The position numbers were made by a program, and so were the translations under genes. Below are positions 47,988-58,834 of a stretch of 64,000 nt of DNA, one piece after another. Under the pieces are notes generated by a model, which saw nothing but the letters and a program-made list of their open reading frames with translations, was not told where the DNA came from and did not search any database. Origin of the DNA: Elephas maximus indicus (lineage: Eukaryota; Chordata; Mammalia; Proboscidea; Elephantidae); contig NC_064826.1 in the NCBI RefSeq assembly GCF_024166365.1, positions 22,282,001-22,346,000 on the forward strand, written 5' to 3'. Each line of letters starts with the position of its first letter. Within the stretch, counting starts at the first letter, position 1.

Positions 47988-50900
47988 TTATAATAGTGGT
48001 CTTATACAATATTTGTCCTTTTGCCTCTGACTAATTTTGCTCAGCATAATGCCTTCCAGGTTCCTCCATGTTATGAAATGTTTCAGAGATTCGTCACTGT
48101 TCTTTATCGATGCGTAGTATTCCATTGTGTGAATATACCACAATTTATTTACCCATTCATCCGTTGATGGACACCTTGGTTGCTTCCAACTTTTTGCTAT
48201 TGTAAACAGAGCTGCAATAAACATGGGTGTGCATATATCTGTTTGTATGAAGGCTCTTGTATCTCTAGGGTATATTCCTAGGAGTGGGATTTCTGGGTTG
48301 TATGGTAGTTCTATTTCTAACTGTTTAAGATAACGCCAGATAGATTTCCAAAGTGGTTGTACCATTTTACATTCCCACCAGCAGTGTATGAGAGTTCCAA
48401 TCTCTCCGCAGCCTCTCCAACATTTATTATTTTGTGTTTTTTGGATTAATGCCAGCCTTGCTGGTGTGAGATGGAATCTCATCGTAGTTTTAATTTGCAT
48501 TTCTCTAATGGCTAATGATCGAGAGCATTTTCTCATGTATCTGTTGGCTGCCTGAATATCTTCTTTAGTGAAATGTGTGTTCATATCCTTTGCCCACTTC
48601 TTGATTGGGTTGTTTTTCTTTTTGTGGTTGAGTTTTGACAGAATCATGTAGATTTTAGAGATCAGGCGCTGGTCGGAGATGTCATAGCTGAAAATTCTTT
48701 CCCAATCTGTAGGTGGTCTTTTTACTCTTTTGGTGAAGTCTTTAGATGAGCATAGGTGTTTGATTTTTAGGAGCTCCCAGTTATCGGGTTTCTCTTCATC
48801 ATTTTTGGTAATGTTTTGTATTCTGTTTATACCTTGTATTAGGGCTCCTAGGGTTGTCCCAATTTTTTCTTCCATGATCTTTATCGTTTTAGTCTTTATG
48901 TTTAGGTCTTTGATCCACTTGGAGTTAGTTTTTGTGCATGGTGTGAGGTATGGGTCCTGTTTCATTTTTTTGCAAATGGATATCCAGTTATGCCAGCACC
49001 ATTTGTTAAAAAGGCTATCTTTTCCCCAGTTAATTGACACTGGTCCTTTGTCAAATATCAGCTGCTCATACGTGGATGGATCTATGTCTGGGTTCTCAAT
49101 TCTGTTCCATTGGTCTATGTGTCTGTTGTTGTACCAATACCAGGCTGTTTTGACTACTGTGGCTGTATAATAGTTTCTGAAGTCAGGTAAGGTGAGGCCT
49201 CCCACTTTCTTCTTCTTTTTCAGTAGTGCTTTGCTTATCCGGGGCTTCTTTCCGTTCCATATGAAATTGGTGATTTGTTTCTCTATCCCCTTAAAATATG
49301 ACATTGGAATTTGGATCGGAAGTGCGTTAAATGTATAGATGGCTTTTGGTAGAATAGACATTTTTACTATGTTAAGTCTTCCTATCCATGAGCAAGGTAT
49401 GTTTTTCCACTTAAGTATGTCCTTTTGAATTTCTTGTAGTAGAGCTTTGTAGTTTTCTTTGTATAGGTCTTTTACATCCTTGGTAAGATTTATTCCTAAG
49501 TATCTTATCTTCTTGGGGGCTATTGTGAATGGTATTGATTTGGTTATTTCCTCTTCGGTGTTCTTTTTGTTGATGTAGAGGAATCCAAGTGATTTTTGTA
49601 TGTTTATTTTATAACCTGAGACTCTGCCAAACTCTTCTATTAGTTTCAGTAGTTTTCTGGAGGATTCCTTAGGGTTTTCTGTGTATATAATCATGTCATC
49701 TGCAAATAGTGATAACTTTACTTCTTCCTTGCCAATCCGGATACCTTTTATTTCTTTGTCTAGCCTGATTGCCCTGGCTAAGACTTCCAACACGATGTTG
49801 AATAAGAGCGGTGATAAAGGGCATCCTTGTCTGGTTCCCGTTCTCAAGGGAAATGCTTTCAGGTTCTCTCCATTTAGAGTGACATTGGCTGTTGGCTTTG
49901 CATAGATGCCCTTTATTATGTTGAGGAATTTTCCTTCAATTCCTATTTTGGTAAGAGTTTTTATCATGAATGGGTGTTGGACTTTGTCAAATGCCTTTTC
50001 TGCATCAATTGATAAGATCATGTGGTTTTTGTCTTTTGTTTTATTTATGTGATGGATTACATTAATGGTTTTTCTGATATTAAACCAGCCTTGCATACCT
50101 GGTATAAATCCCACTTGATCAGGGTGAATTATTTTTTTGATGTGTTGTTGGATTCTATTGGCTAGAATTTTGTTGAGGATTTTTGCATCAATGTTCATGA
50201 GGGATATAGGTCTATAATTTTCTTTTTTTGTAATGTCTTTACCTGGTTTTGGTATCAGGGAGATGGTGGCTTCATAGAATGAGTTGGGTAGTATTCCGTC
50301 ATTTTCTATGCTTTGGAATACCTTTAGTAGTAGTGGTGTTAACTCTTCTCTGAAAATTTGGTAGAACTCTGCAGTGAAGCCGTCCGGGCCGGGACTTTTT
50401 TTTGTTGGGAGTTTTTTGATTACCGTTTCAATCTCTTTTTTTGTTATGGGTCTATTTAGTTGTTCTACTTCTGAATGTGTTAGTTTAGGTAGGTAGTGTT
50501 TTTCCAGGAATTCATCCATTTCTTCTAGGTTTTCAAATTTGTTAGAGTACAATTTTTCATAATAATCTGAAATGATTCTTTTAATTTCATTTGGTTCTGT
50601 TGTGATGTGGTCCTTCTCATTTCTTATTCGGGTTATTTGTTTCCTTTCCTGTATTTCTTTAGTCAGTCTAGCCAATGGTTTATCAATTTTGTTAATTTTT
50701 TCAAAGAACCAGCTTTTGGCTTTGTTAATTCTTTCAATTGTTTTTCTGTTCTCTAATTCATTTAGTTCAGCTCTAATTTTTATTATTTGTTTTCTTCTGG
50801 TGCCTGATGGATTCTTTTGTTGCTCACTTTCTATTTGTTCAAGTTGTAGGGACAGTTCTCTGATTTTGGCTCTTTCTTCTTTTTGTATGTGTGCATTTAT

Positions 50901-51803
50901 TGATATAAATTGGCCTCTGAGCACTGCTTTTGCTGTGTCCCAGAGGTTTTGATAGGAAGTATTTTCATTCTCGTTGCTTTCTATGAATTTCCTTATTCCC
51001 TCCTTGATGTCTTCTATAACCCAGTCTTTTTTCAGGAGGGTATTGTTCATTTTCCAAGTATTTGATTTCTTTTCCCTCGTTTTTCTGTTATTGATCTCTA
51101 GTTTTATTGCCTTGTGATCTGAGAAGATGCTTTGTAATATTTCGATGTTTTGGACTCTGCAAAGGTTTGTTTTATGTCCTAATATGTGGTCTATTCTAGA
51201 GAATGTTCCATGTGCGCTGGAAAAAAAAGTATATTTTGCAGCAGTTGGGTGGAGAGTTCTGTATAAGTCAATGAGGTCAAGTTGGTTGATTGTTGTAATT
51301 AGATCTTCCGTGTCTCTGTTGAGCTTCTTGCTGGATGTCCTGTCCTTCTCCGAAAGTGGTGTGTTGAAGTCTCCTACTATAATTGTGGAGGTATCTATCT
51401 CGCTTTTCAGTTCTGTTAAAATTTGATTTATGTATCTTGCAGCCCTGTCATTGGGTGCGTAAATATTTAATATGGTTATGTCTTCCTGATCAATTGTCCC
51501 TTTTATCATTATATAGTGTCCTTCTTTATCCTTTGTGGTGGATTTAAGTCTAAAGTCTATTTTGTCAGAAATTAATATTGCTACTCCTCTTCTTTTTTGC
51601 TTATTGTTTGCTTGATATACTTTTTTCCATCCTTTGAGTTTTAGTTTATTTGAGTCTCTAAGTCTAAGGTGTGTCTCTTGTAGGCAGCATATAGATGGAT
51701 CGTGTTTCTTTATCCAGTCTGTGACTCTCTGTCTCTTTATTGGTGCATTTAGTCCATTTACATTCAGGGTAATTATAGATAAATAAGTTTTTAGTGCTGT
51801 CAT
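47988..51803 (-). CDS. LINE-1 ORF2 protein (endonuclease / reverse transcriptase)
   Basis: 1271 aa, the normal L1 ORF2 length, with no stop. It nicks target DNA and reverse-transcribes L1 RNA at the nick. The N-terminal APE-type endonuclease covers about 1-240: [12 protein letters not shown] with Asn14, LQETHLR with the catalytic Glu, VGDFNTPLS with the catalytic Asp, and [10 protein letters not shown] with the catalytic His. The reverse transcriptase lies around 450-800 and has [13 protein letters not shown] and the active-site [11 protein letters not shown]-terminal Cys-rich motif [18 protein letters not shown] fits the CCHC pattern. The start ATG at 51803 overlaps the stop of a small upstream frame (ATGA). 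Plus-strand frames across this region are antisense shadows. Confidence 0.96.
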   Translation of the reverse strand: MTALKTYLSIITLNVNGLNAPIKRQRVTDWIKKHDPSICCLQETHLRLRDSNKLKLKGWKKVYQANNKQKRRGVAILISDKIDFRLKSTTKDKEGHYIMIKGTIDQEDITILNIYAPNDRAARYINQILTELKSEIDTSTIIVGDFNTPLSEKDRTSSKKLNRDTEDLITTINQLDLIDLYRTLHPTAAKYTFFSSAHGTFSRIDHILGHKTNLCRVQNIEILQSIFSDHKAIKLEINNRKTREKKSNTWKMNNTLLKKDWVIEDIKEGIRKFIESNENENTSYQNLWDTAKAVLRGQFISINAHIQKEERAKIRELSLQLEQIESEQQKNPSGTRRKQIIKIRAELNELENRKTIERINKAKSWFFEKINKIDKPLARLTKEIQERKQITRIRNEKDHITTEPNEIKRIISDYYEKLYSNKFENLEEMDEFLEKHYLPKLTHSEVEQLNRPITKKEIETVIKKLPTKKSPGPDGFTAEFYQIFREELTPLLLKVFQSIENDGILPNSFYEATISLIPKPGKDITKKENYRPISLMNIDAKILNKILANRIQQHIKKIIHPDQVGFIPGMQGWFNIRKTINVIHHINKTKDKNHMILSIDAEKAFDKVQHPFMIKTLTKIGIEGKFLNIIKGIYAKPTANVTLNGENLKAFPLRTGTRQGCPLSPLLFNIVLEVLARAIRLDKEIKGIRIGKEEVKLSLFADDMIIYTENPKESSRKLLKLIEEFGRVSGYKINIQKSLGFLYINKKNTEEEITKSIPFTIAPKKIRYLGINLTKDVKDLYKENYKALLQEIQKDILKWKNIPCSWIGRLNIVKMSILPKAIYTFNALPIQIPMSYFKGIEKQITNFIWNGKKPRISKALLKKKKKVGGLTLPDFRNYYTATVVKTAWYWYNNRHIDQWNRIENPDIDPSTYEQLIFDKGPVSINWGKDSLFNKWCWHNWISICKKMKQDPYLTPCTKTNSKWIKDLNIKTKTIKIMEEKIGTTLGALIQGINRIQNITKNDEEKPDNWELLKIKHLCSSKDFTKRVKRPPTDWERIFSYDISDQRLISKIYMILSKLNHKKKNNPIKKWAKDMNTHFTKEDIQAANRYMRKCSRSLAIREMQIKTTMRFHLTPARLALIQKTQNNKCWRGCGEIGTLIHCWWECKMVQPLWKSIWRYLKQLEIELPYNPEIPLLGIYPRDTRAFIQTDICTPMFIAALFTIAKSWKQPRCPSTDEWVNKLWYIHTMEYYASIKNSDESLKHFITWRNLEGIMLSKISQRQKDKYCIRPLL

Positions 51804-52066
51804 TTTGATGCCTTTTTATGTGTGTTGTTGACAATTTCATTTTTCCACATACTTTTTTGTGCTGAGGCGTTTTTCTTAGTAAATTGTGAGATCCTCATTT
51901 TCATAGTGTTTGACTTTATGTTAGTTGAGTCGTTACGTTTTTCTTGGTTTTTGTCTTGAGTTATAGAGTTGTTATACCTTTTTGTGGTTACCTCATTATA
52001 TACCCCTATTTTTCTAAGTAAAAACCTAACTTGTATTGTTCTATATCGCCTTGTATCACTCTCCAT
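51800..52066 (-). CDS. Small inter-ORF reading frame of the L1 (88 aa)
   Basis: From the ATG at 52066 ([10 protein letters not shown]) it stays open for 88 codons and ends KKASK with a TGA that overlaps the ORF2 ATG as ATGA. It is basic and rich in Lys, Asn and Ser, with no domain I know. Human and mouse L1s have much shorter spacers here. It could be non-coding chance, a relic, or a way to hand ribosomes to ORF2. Confidence 0.3.
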   Translation of the reverse strand: MESDTRRYRTIQVRFLLRKIGVYNEVTTKRYNNSITQDKNQEKRNDSTNIKSNTMKMRISQFTKKNASAQKSMWKNEIVNNTHKKASK

Positions 52067-52262
52067 ATGGCAGTTCAATGCCTCCTGTATTTAGTCCCTC
52101 TTTTTGATTATTGTGATCTTTTACCTATTGACTTCCATGATTCCCTGTTATGTGTATTTTTTTTTTTAATTAATCTTAATTTGTTTGTTTTTGTGATTTC
52201 CCTATTTGAGTTGATATCAGGACGTTCTGTTTTGTGACCTTGTGTTGTGCTGATATCTGATA

Positions 52263-53279
52263 TTATTGGTTCTCTGACCAAACAATATCCTTTAGTATTT
52301 CTTGTAGCTTTGGTTTGGTTTTTGCAAATTCTCTAAACTTGTGTTTGTCTGTAAATATCTTAATTTCGCCTTCATATTTCAGAGAGAGTTTTGCTGGATA
52401 TATGATCCTTGGCTGGCAGTTTTTCTCCTTCAGTGTTCTGTATATGTCGTCCCATTCCCTTCTTGCCTGCATGGTTTCTGCTGAGTAGTCAGAACATATT
52501 CTTATTGATTCTCCCTTGAAGGAAACCTTTCTTTTCTCCCTGGCTGCTTTTAAAATTTTCTGTTTATCTTTGGTTTTGGTGAGTTTGATGATAATATGTC
52601 TTGGTGTTTTTCTTTTTGGATCAATCTTAAATGGGGTTCGATGAGCATCTTGGATAGATATCCTTTCGTCTTTCATGATGTCAGGGAAGTTTTCTGTCAG
52701 AAGTTCTTCAACTATTTTCTCTGTGTTTTCTGTCCCTCCTCCCTGTTCTGGGACTCCAATCACCCGCAGGTTATCCTTCTTGATAGAGTCCCACATAATT
52801 CTTAGGGTTTCTTCATTTTTTTTAATTCTTTTATCTGATTTTTTTTCAGCTATGTTGGTGTTAATTCCCTGGTCCTCCAGATGTCCCAGTCTGCATTCTA
52901 ATTGCTCGAGTCTGCTCCTCTGACTTCCTATTACGTTGTCTAATTCTGTTATTTTATTGTTAATCTTTTGGATTTCTACATGTTGTCTCTCTATGGATTC
53001 TTGCAACTTATTAATTTTTCCAGTATGTTCTTGAATAATCTTTTTGAGTTCTTCAACAGTTTTATCAGTGTGTTCCTTGGCTTTTTCTGCAGATATCCTA
53101 ATTTCATTTGTGATATCATTAAGCATTCTGTAAATTAGTTTTTTATATTCTGTATCTGATAATTCCAAAATTGTATCTTCATTTGGGAAAGATTTTGATT
53201 CTTTTGTTTGGGGGGTTGGAGAAGCTGTCCCGGTCTGCTTCTTTAAGTGGTTTGATATGGATTGTTGTCTCCGAGCCAT
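52263..53279 (-). CDS. LINE-1 ORF1 protein (RNA-binding chaperone)
   Basis: 338 aa from the ATG at 53279 (MARRQQSISNHLKKQTG), close to the human length. It forms trimers that coat L1 RNA. A coiled coil with heptads spans about 45-155 (VEELKKIIQEHTGKINKLQ). The RRM follows, with NLRVIGVPEQ near its start, then the C-terminal domain with the HIIIKLTKTKDKQKILKAAR stretch. The end is DIVWSENQ. No stop interrupts it. Confidence 0.95.
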   Translation of the reverse strand: MARRQQSISNHLKKQTGTASPTPQTKESKSFPNEDTILELSDTEYKKLIYRMLNDITNEIRISAEKAKEHTDKTVEELKKIIQEHTGKINKLQESIERQHVEIQKINNKITELDNVIGSQRSRLEQLECRLGHLEDQGINTNIAEKKSDKRIKKNEETLRIMWDSIKKDNLRVIGVPEQGGGTENTEKIVEELLTENFPDIMKDERISIQDAHRTPFKIDPKRKTPRHIIIKLTKTKDKQKILKAAREKRKVSFKGESIRICSDYSAETMQARREWDDIYRTLKEKNCQPRIIYPAKLSLKYEGEIKIFTDKHKFREFAKTKPKLQEILKDIVWSENQ

Positions 53280-53776
53280 CACTGGGAAACTAGTTTTTCC
53301 AGAAAATCCGCTAAAAAAAAAACTGCAGTCAGATCCCTATCAGAGTTCTCCCTTTGGCTCAGGCTATTCAGATGTTAATGAAGCCGCCTGCGTGCAGTCC
53401 TAATCCCTGCGGGACGGTTCCCCGGCTCGGATGCTGCTCTTTCTGCTCCAAGATCAGTCACTGCCTCCCGGGGACTTCTCCTACCGGCTGCGTCCCACGC
53501 CGCCCGTGGAACCAGCTGGTCCCCCTCCCGGGGTTAGTTCAAGGGGGTGGAGCAGGTCTCTGTGCTTGTGCCGTACCTGACTGGTACGCTGGCTCCAGGC
53601 TCTGGAAACAATCGCTGCTTCCCCGTATTAGTTCGTTCTCCGTCTCTAAATCTGTGTTTGTTGTTCAGGGTTCGTAGATTGTTATGTATGTGATCGATTC
53701 ACTTGTTTTTCCGTGTCTTTGTTGTAAGAGGGATCCGAGGTAGCGTCTGCCTAGTCCGCCATCTTGGCTCCGCCCC
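53280..53776 (-). promoter_or_regulatory. L1 5' UTR / internal promoter
   Basis: About 500 bp, more CpG-rich than its surroundings. The YY1-type site reads GCCATCTTG on the plus strand (53758-53766), at the very 5' end as in human L1. Confidence 0.8.
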
Positions 53777-54356
53777 TTGTGAGTTAGAATTTTGTTCTAC
53801 ATTTTTTTCCGGCTCTACCTGGGACCCTCTATTGTAATCTCTGTCAGAGCAGTCAGTGGTGGTAGCTGGGCACCATCTAGTTGTACTGGACTCAGTCTGG
53901 TGGAGGCCATTGTAGGTGTGGTCCATTAGTCCTTTGGACTAATCTTCCCCTTGTATCTTTAGTTTTCTTCATTCTTCCTTGCTCCCAAAGGGGTAAGACC
54001 AGTGGAGTATCTTAGATGGTTGTTCACAGGCTTTTAAGACCCCAGATGCTACTCACCCAAGTAGTCCTGGCTGTTCTTGCTTAGTGGTAATGAGGTCCCT
54101 CTCCTCTCTGCTCACTTCTCTATTTTATATCTTGAAAGAGATTGGCTCAAGATACAAAGTAATTCTGTACATTGATTCCTGCCTCATTAATGTTACTGTC
54201 TCTAATCCCATCTCATTAACATCATAGAGGTCAGGATTTACAACACATAGGAAAATCACATGAGATTACAAAATAGTGGACAACCACATAATACTGGGAA
54301 TCATGGTCTAGCCAAGTTGACACACGTTTTTTGGGGACACAATTCAACCCATAACA

Positions 54357-54860
54357 TATAGTGCACCACCAAAATTTATGTCCACCCGAAACCTCAGAAT
54401 GTAACCTGGTACCCACGGTCCCTGCACTGAGAAACTCCTAGACCCAGGACACAGAGAGAGCTGTAACACTGGAGATGGCCTGAGATGGTACCAGGTAGCG
54501 CAAGTGGCAAGAACCAGGAGCCTGACATGTGATGGCTGTGATGGGCTTACCAACCCATGGAGCAAGAAAGCTGAGTGCCTTCTGGCAGGAGGCTTGCTGG
54601 TGGAATGGGGTGCTTTTGGGCACTTGAAGGCAGAGCCAAAAAAGCTGTAGCACTTTTCTGAGCAGGTCTGGCAGCAGAGGCCAGGCCCGAGGGGGTGGTT
54701 GTGGGGGGGTGGTTAGCTGCAGAGGCTGAGCATGACCTACCAGTCAGCATGGCCAAAAACAAGCTGAAAGCTGTCTTGGTTGGAAGCTGTCCTGATTGAC
54801 TAACTGTATCCTGAGTAGTTCCTGTTACTTCCGAGTTGATCCTGAACCCAGAAGTGCAGA
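54357..54860 (+). mobile_element. LTR-like repeat, second MaLR-like type (fossil)
   Basis: It shares the GGAGGCTTGCTGGTGG and GGGCACTTG segments and the order of parts with 27290-27990. Broken and old; ends approximate. Confidence 0.5.
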
Positions 54861-55136
54861 TTCTTTTTCCCAGATTGCTCCACCGTTCCATGGGATGTGC
54901 TCAATCTCTCTTCTCTAGCAGTTTACCTTTCTTGCATCTCCAAACAGAGGAGCCTCTTTGCGGATCCTTGTCCTGCCTGATTACTGTGGCATTGGCACTC
55001 TTAACCACTCCTTCCTGAAACTTCTCTCCTGTTTGCTCCCTCTTTTCTTAGTTTTTTTACTTAATTGTCTCTTCTTCCTCTATGCCACTAAAAAAATGTT
55101 GCTGTTCACTTGGGTTCTGTATTTGGTCTTCTCTTA

Positions 55137-55322
55137 TTGTTGTTGTTAGTTGCTGTCAAGTCAATTCTGACTCATAGTGACCCCACATGTATAGAGTAGA
55201 ACTGCTCCATAGGATTTTCAAGGCTGTGACCTTTTGGAATGAAATTGCCAGGCCTATCTTCTGAGGTGCCTCTGGGTGTGTTTGAACTGCCAACCTTCTG
55301 GCAAACACTTAACCGTTTGCCT
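55137..55322 (-). repeat. AfroSINE
   Basis: Antisense: TTGTTAGTTGCTGTCAAGTC, CTCATAGTGACCCCACATGT, then GTTTGAACTGCCAACCTTCT; the head is reduced. Confidence 0.88.
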
Positions 55323-55905
55323 TCTCTTACCACTCTACAAATTTCTTGGGTAGCCATCCAATTTCCTTCCTTTGTCACCCTCCTGTGTGATGCCCAAATC
55401 CACATCCCCACTGATGCCTCTCCCTTGAGCCCAGCCTCGTATAGCTAAGACCATGTTTCCATCCGGGGTACCAGGCACTTCAGACTCAGTGTGCCCCAAG
55501 CTCTGTGTTGATTTATCTCTTCCCTCAGCTACAATCTCACTCACTTCCCTCCTTCAAAATGAAGAATTCATGCAGCATTTTTATGAGGATTTGAAAGATA
55601 GATATTGAACAATTTTGGAGGAAGTAAAAAAAAAACCCAAAGAATTATGGCTGGTGGCAGTGCAGGAATAACTCAAGCACTAGATTAACAAAGCTCGTCT
55701 ACACTAACTTTTAGTATGATACAAGGCGAGCTTAGGGCATGAAATTTGAGGACCTCCTAAGCAAAAGTATAATGTATTTAGTAGCTTCCTCCAGATCCTT
55801 TAGTCTCTCCCCTTTTGTTCTCAGTCCTGATTTAGGGGTTACTCTTCTTGTTGATCTTGTTTCACCCTTGCACCAGACAGTGCTTTGGAGTCTCTTAAGT
55901 GGACA
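55323..55905. other. Intergenic, nothing recognised
   Basis: No gene or confident repeat is visible. The text around 55380-55560 resembles old repeat sequence but is not assigned. Confidence 0.3.
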
Positions 55906-55909
55906 AATA

Positions 55910-56118
55910 TGTCCCTGGGTGGAGCACATGGTTAACACGCTCAGCTGCTAACTAAAAAGTTGGAGGTTCAAGCTCACCCAGAGGGACCTTGGAGAAAAGA
56001 TCTGGTAATCTACTTAGGGAAAAAAAATCAGCCACTGAAACTCTATGGAATACAGTTCTGCTCTGACACTCATGGAGTCGCCATTAGTTGATGTCGGCTC
56101 AATGGCAACTGATTTTAA
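55910..56118 (+). repeat. AfroSINE, long type
   Basis: CTCAGCTGCTAACTAAAAAG, ATCTGGTAATCTACTTAGGG, and the end GATGTCGGCTCAATGGCAAC. Confidence 0.88.
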
Positions 56119-56383
56119 GCAAACAGAAATGCACAGTCTTTCCCTAACCCCCTCCTCAAGTCTGCAGCTAGGTTTTGCCCTTCTTCCCTCTACTGATACC
56201 CTTTGGCCTTGCTCTTGGTCCTCCAGCTGACTATGAGCCCAGAACTTCCTATCTAACCTACCATCCAGAATCCTGTGCCTTATGGCCATCACACTTGTAC
56301 CTCTACCCTTGGCTGCTTGCATTAACTCACTTGGGTCAGAGTCCAGACTAGTGGACACATCCATGATCTCATAAGAATGGTCA

Positions 56384-56862
56384 AAGAGAACCCCTGAGGG
56401 AGCAGGAGAGCTGTGGGATGCAGACCCCAAACTCTTGTAAAAAGACCAGGCTTAATGGTATGACTGAGACTAGAAGGACCCTGGTGGTCATGGCAGTGGC
56501 CCTCAGAGCTTCTGTTGGCCCAGGATAGGAACCATTCCCAAAGCCAACTCTTCAGACATGGATTGGACTGGACAATGGGTTGAAGAGGGATGCTGGTGAG
56601 GAGTGAGCTTCTTGGATCAGGTGGACACTTGACACTGTGTTGGCATCTCCTGCCTGGAGGGGAGATGAGAGGGTAGAGGGGGTTAGAAGCTGGAAAAATG
56701 GACACGAAAAGAGAGAGTGGAGGGAGGGAACGGGTTATCTCATTAGGGGGAGAGCAATTGGGAGTAAGTAGCAAGGTGTATATAAGCTTTTGTGTGAGAG
56801 ATTGACTTGATTTGTAAACTTTTACTTAAAGGACAATAAAAATTAAAAAAAAAAAGAATGGT
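56384..56862 (+). mobile_element. Retroposon with RTE-like 3' tail
   Basis: It is flanked by AAGAATGGTCAAA (about 56371-56383 and about 56853-56868, after the A tail). It ends TGTAAACTTTTACTTAAAGG-ACAATAAAAATT plus A run. The body (GACATGGATTGGACTGGACA, GTGTTGGCATCTCCTGCCTG) differs from the 25996 and 47443 elements, but the tail motif is shared. Confidence 0.75.
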
Positions 56863-56887
56863 CAAAAGTCTGCAATGGACTAAGAAA

Positions 56888-57580
56888 CCACTTTTTTTTT
56901 TTTTTTACACATTTTATTGTTGAGAATATACACAGCAAAACATACTTCAAGTCAACCGTTTCTGCATGTACAATTTTTGAGTTGTGCAGCCGTTCTCATG
57001 CTCCTTTTCCGAGTTTTTCCTCCACATTAACATAAACTCACTACCCCCTAAGGTTCTTAACTAACCTTTCAAGTCGCTGCTGTCAGTTTGATCCCAGACA
57101 GATAAATCTTAAAAGAGCATAATGCTCAAGGCCGATATTTTTTACTAGTTAATCTAAACTATTGTTTGGTTTTAAGAAGATTTCAGATGATATTTTTGGT
57201 TTAAGATTTGCAAATTATCTCAGGGCATTCCCAGAGACCACCTTTCAGCCAAACAATACACGGGCCTACAAAATATACACTAACACCAAGAGGAACGAGC
57301 TCGTTAGAATGGTTAATTACATGACATCAAAAGGGCGAGATGTGCCCAAAGCAAAGACAAGAAGGCAGGAAGGGGTAGGAAAACAGGATGAAAGGCAGAA
57401 ACGGGCACAGTGCTGACACATCGAGGGGACTGTGACCAATGCCTTGGAACATTCTGTGTACAAATTGTTGAACAGGAAACCATTTTGGTCTTTAAACCTT
57501 CACCTAAAACACAATAAAATAATGAAAAAAATTATCTCAGGGCAATAGTTTCAGAGTCTTTTTTTTTTTTTTTTTAATTA
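56888..57580 (-). mobile_element. L1-like 3' fragment split by a retroposon
   Basis: Same family as 20060-20490, interrupted at 57228-57528 and resuming with TTATCTCAGGGCAATAGTTT. Confidence 0.6.
57228..57528 (+). mobile_element. Short retroposon with RTE-like 3' tail
   Basis: A 16-bp target duplication AAATTATCTCAGGGCA lies at 57212-57227 and 57529-57544. The end reads TTTAAACCTTCACCTAAAAC-ACAATAAAATAATGAAAAAA. The body is unlike the other tailed elements here, so it may be a separate 5'-truncated stretch of a longer LINE. Confidence 0.8.
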
Positions 57581-57589
57581 AAGTGTTTA

Positions 57590-57850
57590 TGGATGCAGAA
57601 GTGGACTGGGAACTTGAGAGGTGGGATGAGAACACACTAAGATTTACCTCCAAATGAGGGGTAAAAAGATCTCGTTCCAGGATTCCATTGCTAAAGATGC
57701 TAAAGTCCAGAGGCTCAGGAATGACTGATGAAGGTGCTTGGCTGGATAATACTGGCTATTTTCCCAGGTATTAACACACAGTTTGTTTTTGAGATATCCC
57801 ATAATGGTTAGAAATGTGTCCCTAAGCAGCTCGGGGCTCAGGTCTGGCAC
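57590..57850. other. Unique flank of the candidate conserved block
   Basis: No gene or repeat recognised between the L1-like fragment and the AT-rich block that starts at 57856. Confidence 0.3.
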
Positions 57851-57855
57851 TCTGT

Positions 57856-58280
57856 CTTAATTAGATGGATTTTTACTCATCGTTATTTCATTGACCATTT
57901 TTCCTCAACATAGCGCATTAGTTGTTTATGCAGTTAGGAAGAGGACACTCTTCAAAGCCACCACATTACAGAAATAATATGACAGAAAAGACCATTAACT
58001 CGCTCTTACTGTACAAATCCCAGCAGTAATTAGGGCCTTACGTAAACAGCACAGCTTAAATTATTGAGTTGACAATCTCTAATAACAACGCCAGCCGTAT
58101 GGTGCACTTTTATCCTTCATAAAAACAAAAGCGATTAGTCTGATAAAATAGACAACCTAATCATCTGAAAAATATAATTCCCAGAACAACGTTTGTGATT
58201 ACTGCCTTGTCAAAGGGCAGATTAAACACATACTTCTGACACATCAAGTTGAACCGCAGCATGAAAAGCCAGCAAGAGTA
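57856..58280. promoter_or_regulatory. Candidate conserved non-coding element
   Basis: An AT-rich block of about 425 bp with no recognisable repeat in a region where nearly everything else is repeat. It is dense in homeodomain-type cores: CTTAATTAGATGG, CAGTAATTAGGGCC, GCGATTAGTC and CCTAATCATCTG. No open frame of note crosses it. Enhancer function is inference. Confidence 0.4.
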
Positions 58281-58438
58281 AGTGCTTCCTCCACTAGAGG
58301 GCTGGCTGGTGACCCCTTCTCTGTGCTGCTTGAGTGGCCGCCTGTGACCGAGCTGGGGCAGAACCTAATTTTCAGTGAATTCTCAGTTTTTCCCTACTTA
58401 GATGGATCTTAGGAATAAATGCTGCATAAGTTAATTCT

Positions 58439-58598
58439 TTTGGAAACCCTGGTGGCGTAGTGGTTAAGTGCTACGGCTGCTAACCAAAAGGTTGGCAATT
58501 CGAATCCACCAGGTGCTCCTTGGACACTCTGTGCGGCAGTTCTACTCTGTCCTATAGGGTTGCTATGAGTCGTAATCGACTCGAAGGCAGTGGATTTG
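58439..58598 (+). repeat. AfroSINE, young-looking, with target duplication
   Basis: It is flanked by GTTAATTCTTTTGG on both sides (about 58430-58443 and about 58610-58624). The head is AAACCCTGGTGGCGTAGTGG and the end TCGACTCGAAGGCAGTGG. Confidence 0.95.
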
Positions 58599-58834
58599 GT
58601 TTTGGTTCACGTTAATTCTTTTGGGGGAGGAGTAATTCTAGAATGATTATTCAGGTTCACGTGAAGGATTTGGGGGTGTTTGTAAACTTCCATTTAACAA
58701 ACAATTCAACTTAACATTTATTGGGCTCCTTGGCTGGGTAAAGATGGCTCTCAGATGCTAGAAACAAAGCTACTTAGATTGCTCTTGCCCTCAAGGAGCT
58801 CCTTTCTAACCCTGAACTATTAGTCACCAAACGA

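Larger units (their letters stand above)
47799..53793 (-). mobile_element. Full-length LINE-1 with both ORFs open
   Basis: The body runs from 53776 (5' end, minus strand GGGGCGGAGCCAAGATGGCG) to 47846, followed by a poly(A) tail of about 30. The exact 17-bp target duplication TTGTGAGTTAGAATTTT lies at 47799-47815 and 53777-53793. The parts are a 5' UTR of about 500 bp with a YY1-type CAAGATGGC site near its start, ORF1, an inter-ORF region of 459 bp, ORF2 and a 3' UTR of 142 bp with a G-rich tract. The intact ORFs, perfect target duplications and long pure tail all point to a recent insertion. Confidence 0.95.
47443..54064 (-). mobile_element. Retroposon with RTE-like tail, split by L1
   Basis: It is flanked by the 14-bp target duplication TCCTGGCTGTTCTT (47429-47442 and 54065-54078). 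The body is 47443-47798 plus 53794-54064 and matches 25996-26566. On the minus strand its end carries TATAAACCTTCATCTAAAGT and ATAATAAA before a GA-rich tail. Confidence 0.8.
47196..54355 (-). mobile_element. LTR, ERVL-MaLR type, split by nested insertions (fossil)
   Basis: The left part (47196-47442) and right part (54065-54355) are the two halves of one antisense LTR of the 26750 family. A retroposon (47443-54064) split it, and that retroposon was later split by an L1. It is an old, broken copy and the outermost layer of the nest. Confidence 0.8.

Noticed and set aside
48730-51426. Plus-strand open frames across the L1
   Set aside because: They are antisense to the intact ORF2 and have no similarity of their own.
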